Part shown: one piece after another, positions 25,471 to 34,010 of the stretch | Layout: each line of letters starts with the position of its first letter | Position numbering within the stretch: the first letter of the stretch is position 1 | Origin: Thermoleophilaceae bacterium | GTDB lineage: Bacteria; Actinomycetota; Thermoleophilia; Solirubrobacterales; Thermoleophilaceae | NCBI GenBank assembly: GCA_030447725.1 | Contig: JAUJOQ010000001.1 | Coordinates: 981,572-1,045,571, forward strand | Length of the DNA stretch: 64,000 bases | Direction of reading: 5' to 3' | Position numbers and translations under genes: made by a program | The notes under the pieces: model-generated | What the model was told of the DNA's origin: nothing | Seen by the model: only the letters and a program-made list of their open reading frames with translations | The model's database searches: none

Positions 25471-26766
25471 ATGGAGGAAGATGCCCGCCGCCCGCCGTCT
25501 CTGCCGGTGCCCGAGGTCGGACCCTTCCGGCGCAGCTTCTGGAAGAGCCCGCTCCGCGGCCCGTGGCTGGCGTCGTTCCTGAGCGCGGCGCTGCTGCCAC
25601 TGATAGTGATCTGCTCCCTGACGGGCTTTCTGTCCCACGCTGCCTATAACCCCGACCTGGGCGACAACGCGCTCTTCGACCAGGGCGTCGACCTCTACTT
25701 CTTCGATTGGCCCACGGGGCCCTCATGGCTGTACGTGCTCACGCAGGGGCTGCACATCATCACCGGGCTCGCCGCCATCCCCATCCTGCTGGCCAAGCTG
25801 TGGGCGGTCATCCCCCAGCTCTTCGAGCGCCCCACCGCGCGTTCCTGGGCGCACGGGCTCGAGCGGATCGGGCTGGCCCTGCTGGTGGGTGGCAGCCTGT
25901 TCGTCTTCGCAACGGGTGTGCTGAACATCCAGATCTACTACCCCTTCGGCTTCTCGTTCGTGCCGGCGCACTACTACGCCGCCTTCGTGTTCCTGGCCGC
26001 GCTCGCCTTTCACATCGTCACCAAGGTCGGCGTGATGCGGGCCGCGTTTCGGGAGCGCGGCGTGCTGCGCCCGTTGCGAGAGGACCTCGCCCATACAGAG
26101 CCCGAGCCCGAGCTCGCGGGCCGGCACACATCGGCTCCGGTCGCCGCGGCGCCTCCCACGATGACGCGCAGGCTGCTGCTCGGCACGGTGGGGGTGGGCT
26201 CGGCGGCGCTGGCGGCGATGGGCACGGGACAGGTGGTCGGAGGGCCGCTGCGCAAGCTGGCGCTCCTCTCGCCGCGCGGTGATGACTTCGGTGACGGGCC
26301 CAACGACTTCCAGGTGAACAAGACCGCCGAGGCGGCCAAGATCCCGATGGACAAGGTCGGCCCGGACTGGCGGTTGACCCTCGAGGTGGGCGAGGAGCGC
26401 CGCGCGGTGATAAGCCGCGACGAGCTGCTGGCCATGGAGCAGGTGACCGCGGACCTGCCGATCGCCTGCGTCGAGGGCTGGTCCACGACCCAGACCTGGA
26501 CGGGGGTGCGCCTGTCCGAGTTGGCCCGCATGGCCGGCGCCGCGGACGGGGCCGAGTTGCAGGTGATCTCCGTCCAGCCCGCCGGAGCGCTGCGCCAGGC
26601 AACACTTACCGGCGACCAGGTCGCGGCGGAGGACTCGCTGCTCGCGCTGAAGGTCAACGGCGCGGACCTGTCGCTCGATCATGGCTTCCCGGCGCGGGTG
26701 ATGGTGCCCGCGCTGCCGGGCGTGCACAACACGAAGTGGGTGGAGAAGATGGTGTTTGCTACATGA
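25471..26766 (+). CDS. Molybdopterin-dependent oxidoreductase fused to a cytochrome b561-like domain
   Basis: 431 residues. The N-terminal half has four helices with His residues suited to b-heme ligation (LSHAAY, GLHIITG, PAHYYAAF, AFHIVTK). A Tat-like MTRRLLLG with a hydrophobic run near 230-250 could be the fifth membrane segment. From about 285 comes a sulfite-oxidase-type Mo-pterin domain with the Mo-ligand Cys333 in PIACVEGWSTTQTW and a C-terminal NTKWVEKM. The fusion links an extracytoplasmic Mo centre directly to membrane electron transport. Possible roles are sulfite oxidation or methionine-sulfoxide/nitrate-type reduction. It heads an operon with a two-component system. Confidence 0.85.
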   Translation: MEEDARRPPSLPVPEVGPFRRSFWKSPLRGPWLASFLSAALLPLIVICSLTGFLSHAAYNPDLGDNALFDQGVDLYFFDWPTGPSWLYVLTQGLHIITGLAAIPILLAKLWAVIPQLFERPTARSWAHGLERIGLALLVGGSLFVFATGVLNIQIYYPFGFSFVPAHYYAAFVFLAALAFHIVTKVGVMRAAFRERGVLRPLREDLAHTEPEPELAGRHTSAPVAAAPPTMTRRLLLGTVGVGSAALAAMGTGQVVGGPLRKLALLSPRGDDFGDGPNDFQVNKTAEAAKIPMDKVGPDWRLTLEVGEERRAVISRDELLAMEQVTADLPIACVEGWSTTQTWTGVRLSELARMAGAADGAELQVISVQPAGALRQATLTGDQVAAEDSLLALKVNGADLSLDHGFPARVMVPALPGVHNTKWVEKMVFAT

Positions 26767-27233
26767 AGCGCTTCCGCTACGAGTACGGCGCGTCTCCCGT
26801 CCACCTCCTGGTCGCGCTCACGAGCCTCGCCGTCTCGGCGTGGGCCCTGGCCCAGGTGTTCGACGTGCTGTCGACTCCCGGCCGGTTCCTGATCTGGTTC
26901 CTCGGTGCCATCGTCCTGCACGACTTCATCTTCCTGCCGCTCTACTCGCTGCTCGACCGCGGCGCCGCCGGCGCGCTCACCCGTGGCCGGCAGCCCAGCC
27001 GCCTGCGTATCGCCGCGCTGAACCACCTCCGGATCCCCGTGCTGCTGTCGGGCCTCATGCTGCTGGTCTGGTACCCGCTCGTGCTCAGCAAGGCTCCGGG
27101 CGGCTTCGAGCGCACCACCGGCATGTCCACCGACGTCTACCTCGAGCGCTGGCTGCTGCTGTCCGCCGTGCTCTTCGCCGGCTCGGCACTGCTGCTGGCC
27201 GTGCGAGCGCGGCGCCTGCGAGCGCAGGGATGA
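26763..27233 (+). CDS. Four-helix membrane protein coupled to the Mo oxidoreductase
   Basis: 156 residues; the ATG overlaps the oxidoreductase stop (ATGA). Four hydrophobic segments (about 12-32, 40-62, 82-104 and 125-147) with LHDFIFLPLYSLLDR in the second. The His may be structural or a heme ligand, but no second partner is evident. It may be an accessory or quinone-side subunit of the upstream enzyme. No family name assigned. Confidence 0.7.
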   Translation: MKRFRYEYGASPVHLLVALTSLAVSAWALAQVFDVLSTPGRFLIWFLGAIVLHDFIFLPLYSLLDRGAAGALTRGRQPSRLRIAALNHLRIPVLLSGLMLLVWYPLVLSKAPGGFERTTGMSTDVYLERWLLLSAVLFAGSALLLAVRARRLRAQG

Positions 27234-27994
27234 CGAGCGCGCTGACCCCTCTCGCGCGAGACCCGGGCAGTGAGACACTTACCCGGATGGAGAGCAACTC
27301 CCGTGGATCTGTGCTCGTTGTTGACGACGAGCCCACCATCACCGAGGTCGTGTCGCGCTATCTGCAGCGGGCCGGCTACGCCACGCGGGTGGCCGGCGAC
27401 GGCCCGGAGGCACTCGAACTGGCCGCAGCTGAGCGACCGGACCTCGTGGTGCTCGACCTGATGCTGCCCGGCATGGACGGCTTGGAGGTGATGCGCCGCC
27501 TGTGCCAGCCGGTCGCGGGCGGTGACGGGCGGATGTCCGTGATCCTGCTCACCGCCAAGGGCGAGCCCACCGACCGGGTGATCGGACTGCGCCTGGGCGC
27601 CGACGACTACGTGGTCAAGCCCTTCTCGCCCGCCGAGCTGGTGGCCCGTGTGGACGCGGTGCTGCGCCGGGTGGTCTCCGAGCCAGAGCTGGAGGAGCCG
27701 ATCTCCTTCGACGGTCTCGAGCTCGACCCGGTGGGCCGGCGGGTGACGGTGCGCGGGGAGGAGGCCCAGCTCACCGTGCGCGAGTACGAGCTGCTGCTGC
27801 ATCTCGTGCGCCACCCCGGACAGGTCTTCTCCCGCGACCAGCTGATGGATTCCGTCTGGCAGTACTCCTTCTACAGCGACACCTCCACGGTCACCGTGCA
27901 CGTGCGCCGGCTGCGCGCGAAGATCGAGGAGGATCCCTCCGACCCGCGGTGGCTTCAGACCGTCTGGGGCGTCGGCTATCGCTTTCAGCCGTGA
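27230..27994 (+). CDS. OmpR/PhoB-type response regulator
   Basis: 254 residues from ATG 27230, which overlaps the preceding stop; ATG 27287 (19 codons later) is equally compatible with the fold. The receiver is canonical: acidic pair Asp32/Asp33 (VVDDEP), phosphoacceptor Asp76 (VVLDLMLPG), switch Thr in ILLTAKG and Lys in VVKPF. The winged helix follows with LTVREYELLLHLVRHPGQV and VTVHVRRLRAKIEEDP. Its kinase is the next gene. It likely regulates its own Mo-oxidoreductase operon or the divergent ABC operon. Confidence 0.92.
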   Translation: MTSALTPLARDPGSETLTRMESNSRGSVLVVDDEPTITEVVSRYLQRAGYATRVAGDGPEALELAAAERPDLVVLDLMLPGMDGLEVMRRLCQPVAGGDGRMSVILLTAKGEPTDRVIGLRLGADDYVVKPFSPAELVARVDAVLRRVVSEPELEEPISFDGLELDPVGRRVTVRGEEAQLTVREYELLLHLVRHPGQVFSRDQLMDSVWQYSFYSDTSTVTVHVRRLRAKIEEDPSDPRWLQTVWGVGYRFQP

Positions 27995-27996
27995 CC

Positions 27997-29190
27997 ATGG
28001 TCCGCGGTTTTCTGCTCCTGAGCGCTGCTGCCGCCTTGGCCGGCGCCGCCCTCTCGCTGGCCTACGGCGTGAACGACGGTCTGCTGATGGCGCTGTTCAT
28101 GGTCGCCTGCGGCGCGCCCGCGATCGCCGGGGCCCATCTGCTCGTGCGCCGGCGAATGGCCGCCGGCCCTCTGTCGAGGCAGCTGGCGGCGGGCGTGGGG
28201 ATCTCCGTGACCCTGGTCACCCTCGGCGTGGGTGCGGTCGCGCTGCTCATGTTCCTCTCCGCCCACGACGCGTTCATCATGGGCCTGCTGCTGGTCTTCG
28301 CCGGCGGGCTGATCGCCTACTCGGCCTCCGTGCTGGCGGCCGGGGTGATGGCCGACATCGAGGCAGTGCGCGACGGTGTACGGGCCATAGGCGAGGGCCG
28401 GCGTGACCTGGAGATCCGCACGGTGGGTCGGGACGAGCTGGCCGAGCTGGCCGAAGCCGCCAACCGGATGGCCGCGCAGCTGGGTGAGCGCGAGGTCGAG
28501 CGCGACACCGCGGAGGCCGCTCGTCGCGACTTGATCGCCGCCGTATCCCACGACCTGCGCACACCGCTCACCTCCCTGCGGCTGCTGACCGACGCGATCG
28601 AGGACGAGCTGGTGGACCCCGAGACCCGCCAGCGCTATCTCGGGCAGATGTCGGTGCACATCACCTCACTGTCGGCGCTGGTCGAGGATCTGTTCGAGCT
28701 GTCGCGGCTCGAGGCCGGAGACATCCAGTGGTCGATGCAGCAGGTCGCGCTCGACGAGCTGATCGAGGAGACCGTGGAGGCGATGCGCCCGCACGCGGAG
28801 AAGTCGATGGTGGCGGTCACCGCCGAGCTCAACGGCCGCGTGGCGGCGGCGCGCGCAAACCCGGAGAAGCTGCAGCGCGTGCTGTTCAACCTGATCCAGA
28901 ACGCGATCCGCCACACGCCGGCCGACGGCAGCGTGACCGTGGCCGCGGAGCGCAACGGCACCTACGTCGAGGTCGAGGTGGCCGACACCGGCGAGGGCGT
29001 GGCTGCCGACGAGCGCGAGCGTGCCTTCGAGCCCTTCTTCCGCGGCGGAGCGGGGGGGGCGCGCAGCGGCGACGGCACCGGCCTGGGGCTCACGATCTGC
29101 CGGGCGATCGTGGAAGCCCACGGTGGCCGGATCTGGTTTGCCGACTCACCGATGGGGGCGCGCGTGCGCTTCAGCCTGCCGCTGGCGTGA
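27997..29190 (+). CDS. Sensor histidine kinase with HAMP domain
   Basis: 397 residues from ATG 27997; GTG 27991, overlapping the regulator stop, is an alternative. Four N-terminal hydrophobic segments (to about residue 120) leave only short external loops, so the signal is probably sensed in or near the membrane. HAMP (about 112-165) precedes the H-box VSHDLRTPLTSLR with His185, then N-box NLIQNAIRHTP, G1 VADTGEGV and G2 GDGTGLGLTI. Cognate partner of the response regulator upstream; both are chained by overlaps to the Mo oxidoreductase, so they probably sense its substrate or redox state. Confidence 0.92.
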   Translation: MVRGFLLLSAAAALAGAALSLAYGVNDGLLMALFMVACGAPAIAGAHLLVRRRMAAGPLSRQLAAGVGISVTLVTLGVGAVALLMFLSAHDAFIMGLLLVFAGGLIAYSASVLAAGVMADIEAVRDGVRAIGEGRRDLEIRTVGRDELAELAEAANRMAAQLGEREVERDTAEAARRDLIAAVSHDLRTPLTSLRLLTDAIEDELVDPETRQRYLGQMSVHITSLSALVEDLFELSRLEAGDIQWSMQQVALDELIEETVEAMRPHAEKSMVAVTAELNGRVAAARANPEKLQRVLFNLIQNAIRHTPADGSVTVAAERNGTYVEVEVADTGEGVAADERERAFEPFFRGGAGGARSGDGTGLGLTICRAIVEAHGGRIWFADSPMGARVRFSLPLA

Positions 29191-29735
29191 GCCCGGACTC
29201 CGTTCATCACCGGGCACGCCCTGCCCCGCAACTCGGCATGACGCTCGGCCCGGGGGAGCGCTTCCCCGATCTCGACCTGCCCGACCACACCGCGCGCGAG
29301 CGGCGGTTGTCGGAGGTGGCTGGGGGCGACCCGGTCGCGCTCCTGTTCTCGCGCGGCTGGTGGTGTCCCAAGGAACAGCGCCACCTGCGCGAGCTGTGTG
29401 CGCTGCAGGACGAGTTCGAGGTGGCCTACACCAGGATGGTGGTGGTCAGCGTCGACGAGCCGGAGGTGCAGAGCGCCTTCCGTGCCGGCCTCGGCGCCCG
29501 CTTCGTGTTCCTCTCCGACGCTGCGCGGCGCTGGCTGCCGCGCCTCGACCTCCTGGAAGAGACGGACACGCTGCACGAGCCCTACCGACCGACCGCGTTC
29601 ATGCTCCTTCCCGACCTCACGATCCACCGCCGCTACGACGGCAACTGGTACTGGGGCCGGCCGACGATGGAGGACCTGCGCCAGGACATGCGAGCGATGT
29701 CGGCCCTGGTTCGGGAGGACTACGAGCGCTCGTGA
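29187..29735 (+). CDS. Redoxin/peroxiredoxin-like protein
   Basis: 182 residues from the GTG overlapping the kinase stop; ATG 29238 begins the more typical MTLGPGERFPDLDLPDH and may be the true start. A thioredoxin-fold AhpC/TSA-type domain follows, with a single Cys in LLFSRGWWCPKEQRHL at the peroxidatic position. The usual P-x-x-x-T/S-x-x-C pattern is altered, and no resolving Cys is seen. Such proteins reduce peroxides or act as thiol oxidoreductases. Coupling to a redox enzyme and two-component system fits redox stress. Confidence 0.78.
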   Translation: MSPDSVHHRARPAPQLGMTLGPGERFPDLDLPDHTARERRLSEVAGGDPVALLFSRGWWCPKEQRHLRELCALQDEFEVAYTRMVVVSVDEPEVQSAFRAGLGARFVFLSDAARRWLPRLDLLEETDTLHEPYRPTAFMLLPDLTIHRRYDGNWYWGRPTMEDLRQDMRAMSALVREDYERS

Positions 29736-30190
29736 GCGACCTCCCAAGCGGGGCGGCGTGGCTGTCCTTCGACGGCGAAGCGCTGTACGCGGGGGAGGGC
29801 CCCGGTCGCTGCTTCATGGTCGACGGCCGCTGCCTCGACGGCGAGCCGGTGGCGGGCGCCTACGCGCACGTGTGTGCTCTCCCCGACGCGAAGGCGAAAC
29901 TGGCCTACGATCAGCCGGAGGTGCAGGGCGTGCGCCGAGACGCCGTGGCCTGGTGGATACCCCTGCTGGGCGACGCGCTCGTGTGCCTGACCACGCTGGC
30001 GCTCGACGAGGCCGGATACGGCGGCGCGATCACCGTCACGAGCCGTCCGCTGGACTTCCGCGAAGATCCCTTCGCCCGTCTGTTTCCCGGCACCGTCGTG
30101 CGCACGGACCTCTTCGCCGCGGTGCCGCCGCCCCCGGGGCCGGTGCTCGAGCGCTATGCAGGGGTTGCCTGGCCGGGGGGCCGGTTCTGA
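29732..30190 (+). CDS. Hypothetical protein
   Basis: 152 residues; GTG overlaps the redoxin stop (GTGA). No signal peptide or membrane helix. Visible blocks are AWLSFDGEALYAGEGPGRCFMVDG, of which the first 20 residues look like a small beta meander, and VVRTDLFAAVPPPPGPV. Two Cys residues near 27 and 34 could be metal or redox relevant. I do not recognise the family. It is the last gene of the overlapping chain from 25471. Confidence 0.6.
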   Translation: MSDLPSGAAWLSFDGEALYAGEGPGRCFMVDGRCLDGEPVAGAYAHVCALPDAKAKLAYDQPEVQGVRRDAVAWWIPLLGDALVCLTTLALDEAGYGGAITVTSRPLDFREDPFARLFPGTVVRTDLFAAVPPPPGPVLERYAGVAWPGGRF

Positions 30191-30264
30191 GCAGTCCGGG
30201 TAACCTGCCACGCCGATCAGGGAGTGGCCCTTTCCCGCTCTCAACACGACAGGCCGGAGTCCGT

Positions 30265-31050
30265 TTGCCCTACGAGAAGATCCGCTACGAGGTCGCTCCG
30301 AACGGCGTGGGGACGGTCACGCTCGACGATCCCCAGACGCGCAACGCGCTGGGCAGCCAGACCCTCAGCGAGCTGATCGAGGCGTTCGAGCAGGCGCGAG
30401 ACGACGACGCCGCGCGCTGTGTGGTGCTCACCTCCTCCCATGAGAAGGTCTTCTCCGCGGGTGGCGACCTCGACGGGTTTGCGGCCGACGTGCCGCTGGT
30501 GCACAAGCACTCCGACACGGAGCGCTTCCCGCGCCTCTTCCGCCTGATCGGCGAGCTCGGCAAGCCGACGATCTGCGCGGCCAACGGCCACGTGCTGGCC
30601 GGCTCTCTGGGCATCGCTCTGGCCTGCGACCTGATCGTGGCGAAGGACACCGCCGGATTCGGCACTCCGGAGATCAACGTGGGCGTGTTTCCCTTCATGA
30701 TCATGGCGCTGATCTACCGCAACGTTGGACGCAAGAAGACCAACGAGATGCTGCTCCTGGGTGAACGGATGACCGCCGCCGATGCTCTCGAGGCGGGGAT
30801 CGTGAACCGGGTGGTGAGCGCCGAGGAGTTCGACGGCGCGGTGAGCGACTGGGCCCAGAAGCTGGCGGCCAAGTCGCCCGTGCTGATGCGCCTGGGTAAG
30901 GACGCGATGTTCCGCTCACAGGACATGCCCTTCCTCGACGCACTGGAGTATCTGCACCACAACCTCACCCTCGCTCTCTCCACGGAGGACGTCGCTGAAG
31001 GCGTGCAGGCCTTCTTCGAGAAGCGCGAGCCGCGGTGGACGGGCCGATGA
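30265..31050 (+). CDS. Enoyl-CoA hydratase/isomerase family protein
   Basis: 261 residues from TTG 30265, with GGAG 5 nt upstream; no other start precedes the conserved first strand. The crotonase fold shows oxyanion-hole blocks FSAGGDLDGF and GHVLAGSLGIALACDL and the second-acid block FGTPEINVGVFP. The Glu after GG in true hydratases is Gly here, while the Glu in TPEI is kept, so isomerase or another crotonase reaction is possible. It heads a plus-strand CoA/amino-acid catabolic set and overlaps the arginase-like gene by 4 bp. Confidence 0.85.
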   Translation: MPYEKIRYEVAPNGVGTVTLDDPQTRNALGSQTLSELIEAFEQARDDDAARCVVLTSSHEKVFSAGGDLDGFAADVPLVHKHSDTERFPRLFRLIGELGKPTICAANGHVLAGSLGIALACDLIVAKDTAGFGTPEINVGVFPFMIMALIYRNVGRKKTNEMLLLGERMTAADALEAGIVNRVVSAEEFDGAVSDWAQKLAAKSPVLMRLGKDAMFRSQDMPFLDALEYLHHNLTLALSTEDVAEGVQAFFEKREPRWTGR

Positions 31051-31892
31051 CCGTCTCGCTTGTGGCCCTGCGCTGCCGCACCTCCGAACGCAGCCCCGCG
31101 CCCGCGCGCGGGGTGGACACCCTGGCGCCGCTAGTGGGTGGGCGCCTGGGGCGCGAGCCGCGGATGATCGGCACGCCGGGCGAGCCGTGCAGCGGGCGCT
31201 TCGACGTCGACCTCGAGGCCTCTCGCGGCTGCCTGCTCGAGGCCGGCGGCCAGGTCGACGACGCCCTCTCGGGCGCAAACCTGCCCGTGCTGCTGGCGGC
31301 TGAGTGCTCGATCGCCCTCACCACCCTGCCGGCCGTGCTGGCGCACCGCCCCGATGCCTGCGTGCTCTGGCTCGACGCGCACGGGGACTTCAACACGCCC
31401 GAGACCACCGGCAGCGGGTACCTGGGCGGCATGGCGCTGGCCGGCGCCTGCGGCCTGTGGGACGCGGGACTCGGCGGGGCGCCGGTGCCCGCCGATCGGG
31501 TGGTGCTCGCCGGTGTCCGCGACCTCGACCCGGCGGAGCGCGAGGCGCTCGAGGCAAGCGACGTGACGGTGATCGGCGCCAGCCCCGTCGAGACCCTCGT
31601 GGCGGTGAAGAACGCCCTCGACGGCGCTCCCGTGTACGTGCACCTCGACCTCGACGTGCTCGACCCAGAGGACTTCCCCGCCCAGTTCCCCGCTCCGGGC
31701 GGCCTCGGACCGGAGAAGCTCTACGACCTGCTCGAAGCGGTGACCGGCAGCTCGGAGGTGCTCGGCTTCGAGGTCACGGCCTTCGCGGCGTCGGAGAACG
31801 AACTGGAGCGCGCCGTCGAGGCCTCTACGGCCGTCCACGTACTCGAGCCGCTGCTGGACGCCGTTCCCGAGGAAGTGAATGTCGGCGACTGA
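31047..31892 (+). CDS. Arginase/agmatinase family protein
   Basis: 281 residues; ATG overlaps the preceding stop. Mn-ligand motifs DAHGDFN (Asp110, His112, Asp114) and HLDLDVLDPEDFP (Asp201, Asp203) are intact. The usual GGDHS His is replaced: the block reads LLAAECSIAL with Cys87 at the His position. Ureohydrolases with Cys there exist, so activity on arginine, agmatine or another guanidine/amide is possible, but metal affinity may differ. It overlaps the carboxyltransferase gene by 14 bp. Confidence 0.83.
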   Translation: MTVSLVALRCRTSERSPAPARGVDTLAPLVGGRLGREPRMIGTPGEPCSGRFDVDLEASRGCLLEAGGQVDDALSGANLPVLLAAECSIALTTLPAVLAHRPDACVLWLDAHGDFNTPETTGSGYLGGMALAGACGLWDAGLGGAPVPADRVVLAGVRDLDPAEREALEASDVTVIGASPVETLVAVKNALDGAPVYVHLDLDVLDPEDFPAQFPAPGGLGPEKLYDLLEAVTGSSEVLGFEVTAFAASENELERAVEASTAVHVLEPLLDAVPEEVNVGD

Positions 31893-33498
31893 GCAGCCGG
31901 CTCCGGGCGCCGCCGGGCAGGCCGCCGCCGACACGCTGGTGGCCCGGCCGCCGCTTCGCTCGCTCGTGGACGAGCTTCACGAGCGCCGCGCGCGCGCGGC
32001 GCTCGGCGGGGGCGAGGAGAAGATCGCCCGCCAGCACGCCGCCTCCAAGCTCACCGCGCGTGAGCGGCTCGCCCTCCTGATCGACGCGGACACCTTCACC
32101 GAGCTGGGAGTCCATGGCCGGCCGCACTTCTCCCAGCCCGCGATGGCCGACAAGGACGCGCCGGCGGACGGCGTGATCACCGGCTACGGCAAGGTGGACG
32201 GCCGCCTCGTTGCCGTGTGCGCCTACGACTTCACGGTGATGGCCGGCTCGATGGGCATGACCGGCGAGCTCAAGGTCACCCGCCTGCGCGACCTGGCGCT
32301 GGGCAAGCGGATCCCGTTCGTCTGGCTTCTGGACTCCGCCGGGGCGCGCATCCAGGAGGCCGCCGGCTCGCTGTTCGCGGGGTCGGGCCATCTGTTTCGC
32401 GAGGAGGTCACGATGAGCGGCGTGATCCCCCAGGTGGCCGCGCTCATGGGCCCGTGCGCGGCGGGCACCGCCTACATCCCCGGTCTGGCCGACTTCGTGC
32501 CGATGGTCAAGGGCCGCGGCTCCATGGCGCTGGCAGGACCCCACCTGACCAAGGCGGTGACCGGTGAGGACGTGACCCAGGAGGAGCTCGGCGGATCGGG
32601 CATCCACACAAAGGTCTCCGGCGTCGGCGACCTCGAGGTCGGCTCCGACGAGCAGTGCATCCAGGCGATCAAGGACTACCTCTCCTACTTTCCACGCAAC
32701 TGCGAGGCGCAGCCCCCGGTCAGAGAGTCCTCCGATCCGGTGGACCGCCAGGACGAGGATCTGCTCGACATCCTGCCCGACTCCCCCCGCCGGCCGTATG
32801 ACATGTACGACCTGATCGCACGGCTGGTCGACCACGGTGAATGGTTCGACATGAAGCCCCGCTTCGCGCGCACGATCATCACCTGCTTCGCGCGGATGGG
32901 CGGCCGTCCCGTAGGCATCGTCGCCAATCAGCCCAAGCATCTTGGCGGCATCCTCGACCTCGACTCGGCCGACAAGGCTGCGCGCTTCATCAACCTGTGC
33001 GATGCGTTCAACATCCCGCTGCTCTTCCTCCAGGACGTGCCCGGCTTCATGGTGGGCACCAAGGTCGAGCGCGCGGGCATCATCCGCCACGGCGCCAAGA
33101 TGCTCTACGCCGTCTCGCGGGCCACCGTCCCGAAGATCACGGTGGTCGTCCGCAAGGCCTACGGCGCCGGCTACTACGTGATGTGCGGCAAGGCCTATGA
33201 GCCCGATCTGATCGTGGCCTGGCCCTCGGCCGAGATCTCCGTGATGGGGCCCGAGGGCGCCGTGAACATCATCTTTCGCAAGCAGATCGAGGCGGCCGAG
33301 GAGCCCGACGTCGCCCGCGCGGAGATGATCGAGGGAATCCGCAAGATCATCGACCCGTACATCGCGGCGGGTAACGCGATGATCGACGACGTGATCGACC
33401 CGCGCGAGACGCGGCCCGTGGTGATCAAGGCGCTCGAGATGGCCGAGGGCAAGCGGGTCGAGCGGCCGTGGAAGAAGCACGGGGTGAGCCCGGTATGA
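31879..33498 (+). CDS. Acyl-CoA carboxylase beta subunit (carboxyltransferase)
   Basis: 539 residues, full length for propionyl/acyl-CoA carboxylase beta subunits. The N-terminal half has KLTARERLALLID, WLLDSAGARIQE and PCAAGTAYIPGLADFVPM; the C-terminal half has PVGIVANQPKHLGG, FLQDVPGFMVGT and KAYGAGYYVMCGKAY, the CoA and carboxybiotin oxyanion regions. It transfers CO2 from biotin to an acyl-CoA. No biotin carboxylase/BCCP subunit lies in this window, so it must use one encoded elsewhere. The exact acyl-CoA (acetyl, propionyl, methylcrotonyl or geranyl) is not fixed by eye. Confidence 0.9.
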   Translation: MSATEQPAPGAAGQAAADTLVARPPLRSLVDELHERRARAALGGGEEKIARQHAASKLTARERLALLIDADTFTELGVHGRPHFSQPAMADKDAPADGVITGYGKVDGRLVAVCAYDFTVMAGSMGMTGELKVTRLRDLALGKRIPFVWLLDSAGARIQEAAGSLFAGSGHLFREEVTMSGVIPQVAALMGPCAAGTAYIPGLADFVPMVKGRGSMALAGPHLTKAVTGEDVTQEELGGSGIHTKVSGVGDLEVGSDEQCIQAIKDYLSYFPRNCEAQPPVRESSDPVDRQDEDLLDILPDSPRRPYDMYDLIARLVDHGEWFDMKPRFARTIITCFARMGGRPVGIVANQPKHLGGILDLDSADKAARFINLCDAFNIPLLFLQDVPGFMVGTKVERAGIIRHGAKMLYAVSRATVPKITVVVRKAYGAGYYVMCGKAYEPDLIVAWPSAEISVMGPEGAVNIIFRKQIEAAEEPDVARAEMIEGIRKIIDPYIAAGNAMIDDVIDPRETRPVVIKALEMAEGKRVERPWKKHGVSPV

Positions 33499-33513
33499 GG
33501 GGCGGATGAGCGG

Positions 33514-33997
33514 GTGGGGCAGGCGATCCTCTTCGGGCTCGCGGCTTCGAGCGCACTTGTGATCGGCGGCGTGGTCGGGACCTACGTACGGCCCCCGAAG
33601 GCCGTGACGGCCGTCTTGCTGGCCTTCGCGAGCGGCGCCCTGATATCGGCGCTCGCCCTCGAGCTGTTCGGCCCCGCCTTCGAGACCGGCGGAGCGCTGC
33701 CCGCCGGCCTCGGGCTGCTGGCCGGCGCCGCGGTCTTCGTGGCTGTGGACGTGGCCCTCGACAAGAAGGTGGCGGTGTGTGGCGGCGCTGCTGCTGGCGG
33801 CTGCGGTCGTGGTGGGCCGCGTGGCGCTCGAGGGCCTCGACGAGAAGACGCTGGCGGTGCTCCTGGCCTTTGCGGGTGGGGCCGTGCTCGCCTCGCTGGC
33901 CGACACGCTGATGCCCGAGGTTTTCGAGCACGGCCAGCCGTACAACGCCTTTGCCACCGCCGCCGGCTTCTTCTTGTCCTTCGTCCTCGCCACGTGA
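33514..33997 (+). pseudogene. Frameshifted, internally deleted ZIP-family metal transporter gene
   Basis: Two reading frames together resemble a ZIP transporter. Frame one (GTG 33514 to about 33775) encodes three helices with GTYVRPPKAVTAVLLAFASG and ALALELFGPAFETGG; frame two (about 33779-33997) encodes the C-terminal part, AVLLAFAGGAVLASLADTLM and PEVFEHGQPYNAF. The join needs a one-base frame change near 33775. The central helices that carry the metal-binding His/Glu motifs in this family are absent, about 100 residues short of the usual length. It is probably a remnant; a sequencing error would explain the shift but not the missing middle. Confidence 0.65.
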
Positions 33998-34010
33998 GCT
34001 GTCAGAGACC

